Shown here in pieces: positions 23,131 through 31,649 of a stretch of 64,000 nucleotides of DNA. A program made the position numbers and the translations under genes. The stretch comes from Streptomyces sp. NBC_00234 (GTDB taxonomy: Bacteria > Actinomycetota > Actinomycetes > Streptomycetales > Streptomycetaceae): assembly GCF_036195325.1 (NCBI RefSeq), contig NZ_CP108101.1, positions 4,898,001 through 4,962,000 on the forward strand, in the 5' to 3' direction. The notes beneath the pieces were generated by a model. That model saw nothing but the letters and a program-made list of their open reading frames with translations, did no database searches and was not told the origin of the DNA. Numbering within the stretch: position 1 is the stretch's first letter; each line of letters opens with the position of its first letter.

Positions 23131-24024
23131 TCAGGCCACGGAGGCGGTCCCTGGCCTGCCGATGCCCGCTTCCTGGGACTCCAGCGCCTCCCGGACCCCG
23201 GCGGCGACCGCCGGGTGCACGGGCAGGGCGAGATGACCGATTCCGGTCACCCGTACGTTCAGCACGTCCAGGTCGGGGTGGTCCATGCAGGCCGTCTCGA
23301 CCGGCACCATCACTCGGTCCAGTTCGCTCCAGAAGTTGACGAACCGGGTCCGGCAGCCGGGAGCGGGGCTGCGCAGTTCCGCGATGAGGGCGGATCCGCT
23401 GCGCATCTGCCGCACGATGGGATGAGCGCTCGCCGGCGGAGCGACGGAGGTGCCGTTGTGCGGGGTGCCGAGCGTGATCAGGGTGCGTACCCGCTGGTCG
23501 CCGCCGAGTCGCTGCACGTAGTAGCGGGCGATCAGCCCGCCGAGGCTGTGTCCGACGATGTCGATGCGGGGGTGTCCCGTGCGGGCGCAGATCTCCTCGA
23601 CGTGCCGGCCGAGCAGCTCGGCGGCCGTACGGACGTCGCAGGTCAGCGGGGAGTAGTTGAGCGACTCCAGATGGCGCCAGCCGTGCCGGGTGAGTGAGCG
23701 CCGCAGCAGGACGAACACCGAGCGGTTGTCGATGAACCCGTGCAGCAGGACGACGGGCGGGCGGCCCGCGCCCCCGCCGACGGGCAGGGCGGTGGGTCCG
23801 GCCGGTCCGGTGCCGGGGCGGCCTGGGTCGGCCGGGTCCGTTTCCCGGTCCGGGGCGGGCGGTGTGTCCCGGCGCTCCGGAGTGATCCCCGAGGGGTAGA
23901 TGAGGATGTGCCCGGCGAGGATCACGAGCTCCAGCGCGGTGGCTTTGACCAGCGTCGATGACAGCCGGGCAGAGAGCGTGCGCGGTGTGCGCAGCAGTGG
24001 GGAAAAGAAGGACAGGACCTGCAT
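23131..24024 (-). CDS. Alpha/beta-hydrolase, lipase/esterase family
   Basis: A 297-residue hydrolase. The N-terminus has a hydrophobic segment (ATALELVILAGHILIYPSG) that acts as signal or membrane anchor. The catalytic domain shows the oxyanion HG in VVLLHGFIDN, nucleophile Ser in IDIVGHSLGG, and later Asp/His candidates (HPDLDVLN, GIGHLALPVHP). It resembles secreted triacylglycerol lipases of the Streptomyces EstA/PGAP1-like group. ATG 24024 is 6 nt from GGAGG. It diverges from icmB. The 260-bp stretch between its stop and the M23 gene holds only an imperfect GC hairpin and the M23 promoter region. Confidence 0.88.
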   Translation of the reverse strand: MQVLSFFSPLLRTPRTLSARLSSTLVKATALELVILAGHILIYPSGITPERRDTPPAPDRETDPADPGRPGTGPAGPTALPVGGGAGRPPVVLLHGFIDNRSVFVLLRRSLTRHGWRHLESLNYSPLTCDVRTAAELLGRHVEEICARTGHPRIDIVGHSLGGLIARYYVQRLGGDQRVRTLITLGTPHNGTSVAPPASAHPIVRQMRSGSALIAELRSPAPGCRTRFVNFWSELDRVMVPVETACMDHPDLDVLNVRVTGIGHLALPVHPAVAAGVREALESQEAGIGRPGTASVA

Positions 24025-24130
24025 GGCCGACCTCCTGCAATGACATGCGGGACGGCGGCTCCGGGTCCCGTATGTCCTCATGGGATGTCGGTGCGAGGCC
24101 GACGGCGATCGGTGGGCGATCGGCCGATGA

Positions 24131-24173
24131 GCCGTACCACCGTGCCGTGCGGCTGACGGCGCGGTGGTACGGC
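24131..24173. promoter_or_regulatory. Large inverted repeat between divergent esterase and icmB genes
   Basis: Arms 24131-24147 and 24157-24173 match at 16 of 17 positions around a 9-nt centre. It lies 107 bp from the esterase start and 201 bp from icmB in a 349-bp gap. It could be an operator or a hairpin in the esterase leader. Nothing else definite is seen in the gap. Confidence 0.45.
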
Positions 24174-24373
24174 GACCTCGCAGCGGCTCCCTTTGCGACC
24201 GTCCCCGTGCGGCGGGTGGGCCACATGGTCCGGGAACGACGCGTAGCGAACATGTCCCATGTGTGATTTCCCCCTCCCCGTCCACCGCGAAACGGCGGCT
24301 TGCGGGATGCTGTAGATAACGTTCGTTCACATCCCCGGCCCTTCAGGCGCGGGAGATCCATGTGGAGGCAGTG

Positions 24374-24787
24374 ATGGGTGTGACCGGTCCGATCCGTGTG
24401 GTGGTGGCCAAGCCGGGACTCGACGGCCACGACCGTGGAGCCAAGGTGATCGCGCGGGCGCTGCGGGACGCAGGGATGGAGGTCATCTACACCGGCCTCC
24501 ACCAGACGCCCGAGCAGATCGTCGACACGGCGATCCAGGAGGATGCAGACGCCATCGGCCTCTCGATCCTCTCCGGTGCGCACAACACGCTCTTCGCGAA
24601 GGTGATCGAGCTGCTGAAGGACCGCGAGGCCGAGGACATCAAGGTGTTCGGCGGCGGCATCATTCCGGAGGCGGACATCGCGCCGCTGAAGGACCAGGGT
24701 GTCGCGGAGATCTTCACCCCGGGTGCGACGACGACGTCGATCGTCGACTGGGTGAACGCCAACGTCCGCCAGACGGCGGGCGCCTGA
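24374..24787 (+). CDS. icmB: Isobutyryl-CoA mutase small subunit (coenzyme B12-binding)
   Basis: A 137-residue stand-alone B12-binding domain. The base-off cobalamin motif DxHxxG is present as D17, H19, G22 (GLDGHDRG), followed by GLSILSGAH and FGGGIIP, the SxL and GG motifs. It pairs with a large catalytic subunit (IcmA) to interconvert isobutyryl-CoA and n-butyryl-CoA, feeding polyketide precursors and valine catabolism; no icmA is in the window. ATG 24374 has GGAGG 6 nt upstream. Size and context match S. cinnamonensis IcmB (about 136 aa) and the S. coelicolor locus. An orphan methylmalonyl-CoA mutase small-type subunit is the alternative. Confidence 0.88.
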   Translation: MGVTGPIRVVVAKPGLDGHDRGAKVIARALRDAGMEVIYTGLHQTPEQIVDTAIQEDADAIGLSILSGAHNTLFAKVIELLKDREAEDIKVFGGGIIPEADIAPLKDQGVAEIFTPGATTTSIVDWVNANVRQTAGA

Positions 24788-24799
24788 CCCGTCGGGTCA

Positions 24800-24865
24800 C
24801 GGCCGACGGACCGGTCACGGCGGGCGTGTCAGCCACGGCCGGCGACCGGTCGCGTCCGTCGGCCG
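24800..24865. terminator. Inverted repeat between convergent icmB and DUF5691 gene
   Basis: A 10-bp perfect inverted repeat (24800-24809 with 24856-24865) enclosing further GC-rich pairs, plus a small TGACCCG palindrome right at the icmB stop. A likely shared terminator for the converging genes. Confidence 0.45.
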
Positions 24866-24951
24866 CGTCCGCCGGGCTGCGCCCGTGGGTCCGGGCTGCC
24901 CAGGTCCGGGCCGCCCGGATCGCGTCTCCCCCCGGTCTGCGTCACCCCGGA

Positions 24952-26592
24952 CTATGCCGCGCCCGGAGTCAGCTCCCGGTCCATGGCCGCCCGCAGGCGC
25001 AAGGTGGAGACCAGACGCTGGAACGCCTCCGACCAGTAGCCCCCCGCACCCGGTGAGGCGCCTTCCGGTTCGTCCGGGGTGGTCGTGAGGACTTCGAGCC
25101 GGTCCGCCTCGGCCGGGTTCAGACACCGTTCGGCCAGGCCCATCACGCCGCTGAAACTCCACGGGTAACTCCCGGCGTCCCGAGCGATGTCCAGGGCGTC
25201 GACGACCGAGCGGCCCAGCGGCTCCGCCCAGGGCACCGCACAGACGCCGAGCAGCTGGAACGCCTCCGACAATCCGTGCGCGGCGACGAAGTCGGCCACC
25301 CATACGGCCCGTTCCTCGCCCGGCAAGGTGGCGAGGAGCTTCGACCGCTCCGCCAGCGAGGCCGTGCCCGGGCCGTTCGCCGGAGGCGTCGCGGGGGTGC
25401 CGAGGAGGGCGCGGGCCCACTCCGGATCCCGTTGCCGCACCGCCGCCCGGCACCACGCGGCGTGCAGTTCCTCGGTCCAGCCGTCGGCGACCGGAAGCCC
25501 GACGATCTCCTGCGCGGTGCGCCCGCCGAACTGCGTCCGCCAGGTGGCCAGCGGGGTGGCCTCCACCAGTTGGCCGAGCCACCAGGACCGTTCTCCCCGC
25601 CCCGAGGGCGGCGCCGCCACCACACCGTCCCGCTGCATCGAGGCGTCGCACTCGTGCGGGGCCTCCACCGCGATGGACGCCACCGCGCCCGTACGGTCGG
25701 GATTCACGCAGGACACGGCGCGGGCGGCCATGCGCTCGGCGAGGGCCGAATGCGGCAGGGTGGACAGCAGCTCGGCCGCCGTCGCGCGGACATTGCGGCT
25801 GCGGTCGGTCAGCGCCTGCTCCAGGAACGCCTCGTCCGCGCCGGAGAGCGCGGTCCGCAGCGAGTCGAGGAACATCAGCCGGTCCTCGGCCCGCTCGCTG
25901 GACCAGGTGGTGGAGAGCAGGGCGAGTGCGGCGGCCGGCTCCCGTCTCCGTACGGCTCCGAGGAGCGCGACCCGTTCGGCGAACAGGCCCTCTTCCCACA
26001 GGCGCCGTACCCCTTCCGGATCCGTCGTCGGGGACGGAAGCGAGCTGCCGGCGGCGGCGCGCAGCGCGAACTTCCACTCCGGGTTCATTCCGGCGAGCCA
26101 CAGCCCGAGCGGACCCGCGAAGGCCAGGACGTGCGGACGGAGGTCCGTGCGCGCCCGCGCGGCGTCCAGCAGGGCGGGCAGCAGGACGGCCGGCGCCCGG
26201 AACCCGTGCCGGCCGGCCGTGGCCAGCCACTGCGGAAGGAGCTCCGTGAGATCGGGAGCCGTACCGCGCCGTCCACCGCCCCCGGAGGGTGCGGAGCGGT
26301 CGGCGAGCAGCTGGGCGAGTCTGCGCCGGGCGGCGGCGGGGAGCGGTGGGCGTGGATCGGCGGGCGCGGGCTCCGGCCGTCCGGCCGCGGCTGCCGGCAG
26401 CAGCCCGGCTCTGCGGCGCACGGTGTGGAGCGCCGCCGCGTCCAGCAGGGCGACCGGGCCCGCGGCGCCTCCCGGCCCCGCGGCCGGCGGGCGGCGGTCG
26501 GTGCCGAGCAGCGCCGAAGTGACGAGCTCCTCCCACGGCATGGGCGTGGTCGTGTCCGTGGTGGTGGCGGTGTTCGCAGGGGTGGAAGTCAT
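24952..26592 (-). CDS. DUF5691 family protein (module of unknown function)
   Basis: A 546-residue soluble protein with no catalytic motif I can name. After a Thr-rich start it reads MPWEELVTSALLGTDRR, the opening I associate with DUF5691. The middle is all-helical and HEAT-like (FLDSLRTALSGADEAFLEQA, then RSRNVRATAAELLSTL), suggesting a scaffold. The last part has long amphipathic helices. It follows the SWIM gene by 75 bp on the same strand, so the two form an operon driven from the shared divergent promoter region at 28.1 kb. The co-occurrence of DUF5691, SWIM, MoxR, DUF5682 and VWA is recurrent in actinobacteria to my recollection. Confidence 0.8.
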   Translation of the reverse strand: MTSTPANTATTTDTTTPMPWEELVTSALLGTDRRPPAAGPGGAAGPVALLDAAALHTVRRRAGLLPAAAAGRPEPAPADPRPPLPAAARRRLAQLLADRSAPSGGGGRRGTAPDLTELLPQWLATAGRHGFRAPAVLLPALLDAARARTDLRPHVLAFAGPLGLWLAGMNPEWKFALRAAAGSSLPSPTTDPEGVRRLWEEGLFAERVALLGAVRRREPAAALALLSTTWSSERAEDRLMFLDSLRTALSGADEAFLEQALTDRSRNVRATAAELLSTLPHSALAERMAARAVSCVNPDRTGAVASIAVEAPHECDASMQRDGVVAAPPSGRGERSWWLGQLVEATPLATWRTQFGGRTAQEIVGLPVADGWTEELHAAWCRAAVRQRDPEWARALLGTPATPPANGPGTASLAERSKLLATLPGEERAVWVADFVAAHGLSEAFQLLGVCAVPWAEPLGRSVVDALDIARDAGSYPWSFSGVMGLAERCLNPAEADRLEVLTTTPDEPEGASPGAGGYWSEAFQRLVSTLRLRAAMDRELTPGAA

Positions 26593-26667
26593 CGGTCCCG
26601 TCCGGGTGTCAGGGAGTCCGGAGCCGGATGTCCGGTTCACAGGTCCAGGGATGGAGGGCGGCACGCG

Positions 26668-28065
26668 TCAGATGAGCGGAACGGGCAGTCCGTCGCCGGT
26701 GCCGTCCGGGCCCGTCGTCCAGGCCGCGAGCGGGTCGAAGCCCCGGTGGCCGCATTCGCCGAAGACCGTGACGGGGCCGCCGCCCGACAGCGCGACGAGC
26801 TTCCACAGTCCCGGCCGGGACAGTGCCTGCGGGGCGACCGGCAGCGCCGATGTGCCCTCCGCGTCGGCCAGTTGCCACCCGCCCTCGGACGGCGTGGGTA
26901 CGACATCGCGGAGCGCGACCGGCCAGGACTCCAGCCAGGGATCGTCCCGCAAGGCGTTGCCGTAGGCCGCGACCGCCGCGGCCGTCGGCCCTCCGGCCGG
27001 CGGTGTCCCCGTCGTGGCGGGCGTATCGAACTGCCGCCCCAGGTCCGCCCGTGGCTGTCCGGCGCCCGCGTACGGAGTGAGTTCGGCATCGATCGTCAGG
27101 CCCACCGGCAGCGCATGGCCGGGGGACCGTCCTGCCGCCCCGAAGGAGAGCAGCAGCGCCGTGCGCCCCGACTCCCTGCCGTGGAGCCAGATACGACGGG
27201 TGACGATTTTGCCGTCCGGGGTGTCGTACTGCGCGAGGACCAGCCAGTGGTCACGGACGGGGGCGCCGTCGGCGACGGCCGCCAGCCCCACCCGCGTACG
27301 GACGGTCGCGGCCAGGGGGGCCGGCAGCCGGTCGACGCCCAGCCAGGCGGTGTCCAGCAGGTGGAGCAACGCGCACTCCTCCAGCAGCCGCACCGGCCAG
27401 CCGGGACCGGAGGCGGGTATCGCCCCCAACTCCCGCACGCGCGCGGCGAGTCCGGGCGCCTGGGCATCGACCATGCGGGCCGCGGTCTCCTCCCACAGCC
27501 CGTATCCCGCCTGGTCGGCCGCGGCGAGTCCACCACGCAGCAGGTCGGCGAGGCGCTGCTCCAGCTCCTCCGCGCCTCCGGTGACGCGTGCGGCCCGGCG
27601 CTCGGCGCGCCGTCGCGCCGCCTCCGGATCGGCAGGTCCGGAGGCGGGAGCCCCGTCCGCGGCGGACCGATGCTGCTCCGCCGCCCGCTTGCGGCGGCCG
27701 TCCAGCCATTCCCGCGCCCAGTCCGGCGCTTCGCCCGGTCCCACCGCCACACTGTCGGAGGCGCGGAGCAGCAGCAGTCCCAGAGCGTGCTTGCAGGGGA
27801 ACTTGCGGCTGGGGCAACTGCACTTGTAGGCGGGGCCCGCCGTGTCGATCACCGTCCGGTACGGCTTGCTGCCGCTGCCCTTGCACAGTCCCCACACCGC
27901 CCCCGCGTGATCGTGGCCCGTCCCGGACCACGGGCCCGCCGAACCCAGCTTGTGACCCGCCTTGCGTGATGCTTCGTCAGGAGCCAGGGCCTGTACCTGC
28001 TCCACCGTCCAGCGCGCCACCGGGTCAGCGGTGCGCGAGGGTTCTCCCCCGTGAGATAGCAGCAT
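26668..28065 (-). CDS. SWIM zinc finger protein
   Basis: A 465-residue protein with an N-terminal SWIM zinc finger: C82, C84, C91 and H93 (CxC...CxH in KCSCPSRKFPCKH). The domain is associated with nucleic-acid or protein binding. The rest is a large helical region with an Arg/Ala-rich stretch and no named domain. ATG 28065 has no ribosome site and is 8 nt from a TACCGT -10 box, so a leaderless transcript is likely. That promoter is an exact match to the RecA-independent DNA-damage consensus. First gene of the SWIM-DUF5691 operon, divergent from MoxR-DUF5682-VWA. Confidence 0.88.
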   Translation of the reverse strand: MLLSHGGEPSRTADPVARWTVEQVQALAPDEASRKAGHKLGSAGPWSGTGHDHAGAVWGLCKGSGSKPYRTVIDTAGPAYKCSCPSRKFPCKHALGLLLLRASDSVAVGPGEAPDWAREWLDGRRKRAAEQHRSAADGAPASGPADPEAARRRAERRAARVTGGAEELEQRLADLLRGGLAAADQAGYGLWEETAARMVDAQAPGLAARVRELGAIPASGPGWPVRLLEECALLHLLDTAWLGVDRLPAPLAATVRTRVGLAAVADGAPVRDHWLVLAQYDTPDGKIVTRRIWLHGRESGRTALLLSFGAAGRSPGHALPVGLTIDAELTPYAGAGQPRADLGRQFDTPATTGTPPAGGPTAAAVAAYGNALRDDPWLESWPVALRDVVPTPSEGGWQLADAEGTSALPVAPQALSRPGLWKLVALSGGGPVTVFGECGHRGFDPLAAWTTGPDGTGDGLPVPLI

Positions 28066-28072
28066 GGGAACG

Positions 28073-28095
28073 ACGGTAGGGCGCACCACTGACAA
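28073..28095 (-). promoter_or_regulatory. RecA-independent DNA-damage type promoter of the SWIM operon
   Basis: Reading the minus strand: TTGTCAGTG (28087-28095), exactly 8 nt, TACCGT (28073-28078). This fits all 12 fixed positions of TTGTCRGTG-N8-TANNNT, the RecA-NDp consensus known from mycobacteria and linked to PafBC. The gene starts 8 nt after the -10 box. Confidence 0.82.
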
Positions 28096-28145
28096 CGGCC
28101 TCCGGCCAGGCTTCCGACCTGGGGAGGGACCGCCTCCGATGCCGA

Positions 28146-28168
28146 CTGTCAGTGGCATGGTGCACGGT
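28146..28168 (+). promoter_or_regulatory. RecA-independent DNA-damage type promoter of the MoxR operon
   Basis: CTGTCAGTG (28146-28154), 8 nt, CACGGT (28163-28168): 10 of 12 consensus positions, in mirror orientation to the SWIM promoter 50 bp away. It would give a leader of about 30 nt containing the GGAGGGGG ribosome site of the MoxR gene. Confidence 0.65.
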
Positions 28169-28206
28169 GGAAACCACATCGGGTCGAACGATCTGGAGGG
28201 GGATCC

Positions 28207-29319
28207 ATGACCGTGTCCGCAACCACCGAGGCCGTCGCGAACGAGGCTCTGCGACCGCATGCCGAGGACGCCTTCGCCGACGAGCTGAAGGCACTCGCCG
28301 CCGCCGACGACCGTCCGAGGCCCGCCCGTTGGCGGCTCTCGCCGTGGGCCGTGTCCACCTATCTCCTCGGCGGCATACTGCCCGACGGCACCGTGATCAC
28401 GCCGAAGTACGTGGGTCCGCGCCGCCTCGTCGAAGTCGCCGTGACCACACTCGCCACCGACCGGGCGCTGCTGCTGCTCGGCGTGCCCGGCACCGCGAAG
28501 ACCTGGGTCTCCGAGCACCTCGCCGCCGCCGTGAGCGGCGACTCGACCCTGCTCGTCCAGGGCACGGCGGGCACTCCCGAGGAAGCCGTCCGCTACGGCT
28601 GGAACTACGCGCAGCTGCTCGCGCACGGCCCCAGCCGTGACGCGCTGGTCCCCAGCCCCGTCATGCGGGCCATGTCCGAGGGCATGACCGCCCGGGTCGA
28701 GGAGCTGACCCGTATCCCCGCCGATGTGCAGGACGCGCTCATCACGATCCTGTCCGAGAAGACGCTCCCGGTGCCGGAGTTGGGGCAGGAGGTCCAGGCC
28801 GTCCGCGGCTTCAACCTCATCGCCACGGCCAACGACCGCGACCGCGGGGTCAACGAACTCTCCAGCGCGCTGCGCCGCCGCTTCAACACCGTCGTCCTCC
28901 CGCTTCCGGCCACCCCCGAGGACGAGGTGGACATCGTGTCCCGTCGCGTCGACCAGATCGGGAGCTCACTCGATCTGCCCGCCGCCCCGGACGGCCTCGC
29001 GGAGATCCGCCGCGTGGTCACCGTCTTCCGCGAACTGCGCAACGGCATCACCACCGACGGCCGCACCAAACTCAAGTCGCCGTCCGGCACGCTCTCCACG
29101 GCGGAGGCCATCTCCGTGGTGACCAACGGACTTGCGCTCGCCGCCCACTTCGGGGACGGCATCCTTCGCCCGGGCGACGTGGCGGCCGGAATCCTCGGCG
29201 CGGTCGTCCGTGACCCGGCGGCCGACCGGGTGGTCTGGCAGGAGTATCTGGAGACGGTCGTCCGGGAGCGGGACGGCTGGAAGGACTTCTACCGCGCCTG
29301 CCGTGAGGTCTCGGCATGA
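28207..29319 (+). CDS. MoxR-type AAA+ ATPase
   Basis: A 370-residue AAA+ ATPase. Walker A is GVPGTAKT (92-99); the Walker B region is degenerate around VEELTRIPADVQDALITILS, as in MoxR/RavA proteins. Sensor motifs follow in IATANDRDRGVNELSSALRRRF. MoxR ATPases work as chaperones that remodel substrates together with VWA proteins, and a VWA protein is encoded two genes downstream. The ribosome site is GGAGGGGG, 6 nt from ATG. The stop overlaps the DUF5682 start by 4 bp. First gene of a coupled three-gene operon. Confidence 0.92.
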   Translation: MTVSATTEAVANEALRPHAEDAFADELKALAAADDRPRPARWRLSPWAVSTYLLGGILPDGTVITPKYVGPRRLVEVAVTTLATDRALLLLGVPGTAKTWVSEHLAAAVSGDSTLLVQGTAGTPEEAVRYGWNYAQLLAHGPSRDALVPSPVMRAMSEGMTARVEELTRIPADVQDALITILSEKTLPVPELGQEVQAVRGFNLIATANDRDRGVNELSSALRRRFNTVVLPLPATPEDEVDIVSRRVDQIGSSLDLPAAPDGLAEIRRVVTVFRELRNGITTDGRTKLKSPSGTLSTAEAISVVTNGLALAAHFGDGILRPGDVAAGILGAVVRDPAADRVVWQEYLETVVRERDGWKDFYRACREVSA

Positions 29320-31649
29320 CGGGGACCACCGCGTCCACCGGGCCGCTGCTGCTGGGAGTGCGCCACCACGGCCCGGGGTCCGCCCGCGCCGTACTGGCCG
29401 CGCTGGAGGCCGCCCGCCCGCGGGTCGTTCTCATCGAGGGCCCGCCCGAGGGCGACGCACTGCTGCCGCTCGCGGCCGACGAGCAGATGAAGCCGCCGGT
29501 CGCGCTGCTCGCCCACGCCGTGGACGACCCGGGACGGGCCGCGTTCTGGCCGATGGCCGAGTTCTCGCCCGAGTGGGTGGCGATCCGCTGGGCCCTCGCG
29601 CACGACGTCCCCGCGCGCTTCATCGACCTCCCCGCCACGCACTCCCTGGCCCTCACGGAGGCCGGGGCGGCCGAGGAACCGCCGGCCTCGCCGGCCGTCG
29701 ACCCGATCGGCGTGCTCGCCGAGACCGCGGGCTACGACGACCCGGAGCGCTGGTGGGAAGACGTCGTCGAGCACCGCTCCCCCGACGGCGGGGCGGGCGA
29801 CCCGCTGGCACCCTTCGCCGTCCTCGCCGAGGCGATGACGGCCCTGCGCGAGGTGTACGGGGACGGCGGCCACCCGAGGGACGCGGTCCGCGAGGCGTAC
29901 ATGCGCATCCAACTGCGGGCGGCGCGCAAGGAGTTCGGCGACGAGATCGCCGTCGTCTGCGGCGCCTGGCATGTCCCCGCTCTCGCCGCGAGGACGACGC
30001 TCGCCGCCGACAAGGCCCTCCTCAAGGGCGTCCCGAAGGTCAGGACCGAGCTGACCTGGGTGCCCTGGACGCACCGCAGGCTCGGCCGGCACAGCGGGTA
30101 CGGGGCGGGGGTCGACTCACCCGGCTGGTACGGGCACCTCTTCGGCGCCCCCGACCGCCCGGTCGAACGGTGGATGACGAAGGTCGCCGGACTCCTGCGC
30201 GACGAGGACCGGTTCATCTCCTCCGCCCATGTCATCGAAGCCGTGCGGCTCGCCGGCGCCCTCGCGGCCGTGCGGGGCCGCCCGCTCCCCGGACTGACCG
30301 AGACCACCGACGCGATCCGCGCCGTGATGTGCGAGGGCTCCGACGTGCCCCTGGCGCTCGTGCGCGACCGGCTCGTCGTCGGCGAGACGCTCGGTGAGGT
30401 GCCGGACGGAGCTCCCGCCGTGCCCCTCCAGCGTGATCTGAACCGGCAGCAGCGCACACTCCGGCTGAAGCCCGAGGCGGGCGAGCGGGAGCTGGAGCTC
30501 GACCTCCGCAAGGACACCGACGCGGCCCGCAGCAGACTCCTGCACCGGCTCCGCCTCCTCGACGTCGGCTGGGGCGACCGCGCCGCGGGCCGGGGGAGTA
30601 CGGGCACGTTCCGGGAGACCTGGCGGCTGCGCTGGGAACCCGAACTGCACGTGCGGGTCGCGGAGGCCGGCGTATGGGGCACCACCGTGCTCGCCGCCGC
30701 GACGGCGAAGGCCGAGTCGGAGGCCGTTTCGGCGACCGCGCTCGCCGATGTCACCGCACTCGCCGAGCGCTGCCTCCTCGCCGAGCTGGCCGAGGCGCTT
30801 CCCGTGGTGATGAACGCCCTCGCCGACCGGGCCGCCCTGGACGCCGGCGTCGGTCATCTGGCCGAGGCGCTGCCCGCCCTGGCCCGCTCCCTGCGGTACG
30901 GGGACGTGCGGGCCACGGACACGGCCTCGCTCGGAGCGGTCGCCGTCGGGCTCGCCGAGCGGATCTGCGTCGGACTGCCGCCGGCCTGCACCGGCCTCGA
31001 CGCGGACGGGGCGGCGGAGCTGCGCCGCCGTGTCGACGGAGTGCACACCGCCATCGGGCTGCTCGCCGGAGCCGTCCCGGCGGACGGTCTGCGCGAACGG
31101 TGGGCGGCCGTGCTGCGCAAGCTGGCAGCCAGGGACACCGTCGCGGGAGTCATCCGGGGCCGCGCCACCCGGCTCCTGCTCGACGAAGGACAGCTCACCC
31201 AGGACGAGGCGGCGCGGCTGATGGGCCTCGCGCTCTCGCCGGGCACCCCTCCGGCCGATGCCGCGGCCTGGATCGAGGGCTTCGTCGGAGGGGCCGGGGG
31301 CGGCGGCATGCTGCTCGTCCACGACGAGCGTCTGCTGAGCCTGATCGACACCTGGCTGACCGGCGTACGGGCCTCGGCGTTCACGGATGTGCTGCCCCTG
31401 CTGCGGCGCACCTTCTCCGCCTACGAACCGGGTGTACGGCGCACCCTGGGCGAGCTCGTCCGCCGCGGCCCGGCTCCCGGGGGACCGCAGCACGGGAGTG
31501 CGGAAGCCTCCCCGTCCGGCTTCGGACCGGGACTCGACGAGGCGCGGGCGGACGCGGTGGTGCCGGTGCTCCGGCTGCTGCTCGGCCTCGACCCCGGGCC
31601 CGCTCCACGCAACGACCACACCGAACAACCGCTGGGGGCGACGGCATGA
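29316..31649 (+). CDS. DUF5682 protein, TraB/TIKI-like hydrolase candidate
   Basis: A 777-residue protein. The N-terminal 220 residues carry two GxxH motifs (G14-H17 in LLLGVRHHGPGS; G215-H218 in CGAWHVPAL) and a conserved Glu (E40 in VLIEGPPEG). That set is the signature of the TraB/TIKI/EreA/ChaN-like superfamily, some of whose members are metal-dependent hydrolases. The remaining 550 residues are helical with no named domain. Start and stop both overlap neighbours by 4 bp, so MoxR, DUF5682 and VWA are strictly coupled. The enzymatic role is inferred from the motif pattern only. Confidence 0.85.
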   Translation: MTGTTASTGPLLLGVRHHGPGSARAVLAALEAARPRVVLIEGPPEGDALLPLAADEQMKPPVALLAHAVDDPGRAAFWPMAEFSPEWVAIRWALAHDVPARFIDLPATHSLALTEAGAAEEPPASPAVDPIGVLAETAGYDDPERWWEDVVEHRSPDGGAGDPLAPFAVLAEAMTALREVYGDGGHPRDAVREAYMRIQLRAARKEFGDEIAVVCGAWHVPALAARTTLAADKALLKGVPKVRTELTWVPWTHRRLGRHSGYGAGVDSPGWYGHLFGAPDRPVERWMTKVAGLLRDEDRFISSAHVIEAVRLAGALAAVRGRPLPGLTETTDAIRAVMCEGSDVPLALVRDRLVVGETLGEVPDGAPAVPLQRDLNRQQRTLRLKPEAGERELELDLRKDTDAARSRLLHRLRLLDVGWGDRAAGRGSTGTFRETWRLRWEPELHVRVAEAGVWGTTVLAAATAKAESEAVSATALADVTALAERCLLAELAEALPVVMNALADRAALDAGVGHLAEALPALARSLRYGDVRATDTASLGAVAVGLAERICVGLPPACTGLDADGAAELRRRVDGVHTAIGLLAGAVPADGLRERWAAVLRKLAARDTVAGVIRGRATRLLLDEGQLTQDEAARLMGLALSPGTPPADAAAWIEGFVGGAGGGGMLLVHDERLLSLIDTWLTGVRASAFTDVLPLLRRTFSAYEPGVRRTLGELVRRGPAPGGPQHGSAEASPSGFGPGLDEARADAVVPVLRLLLGLDPGPAPRNDHTEQPLGATA

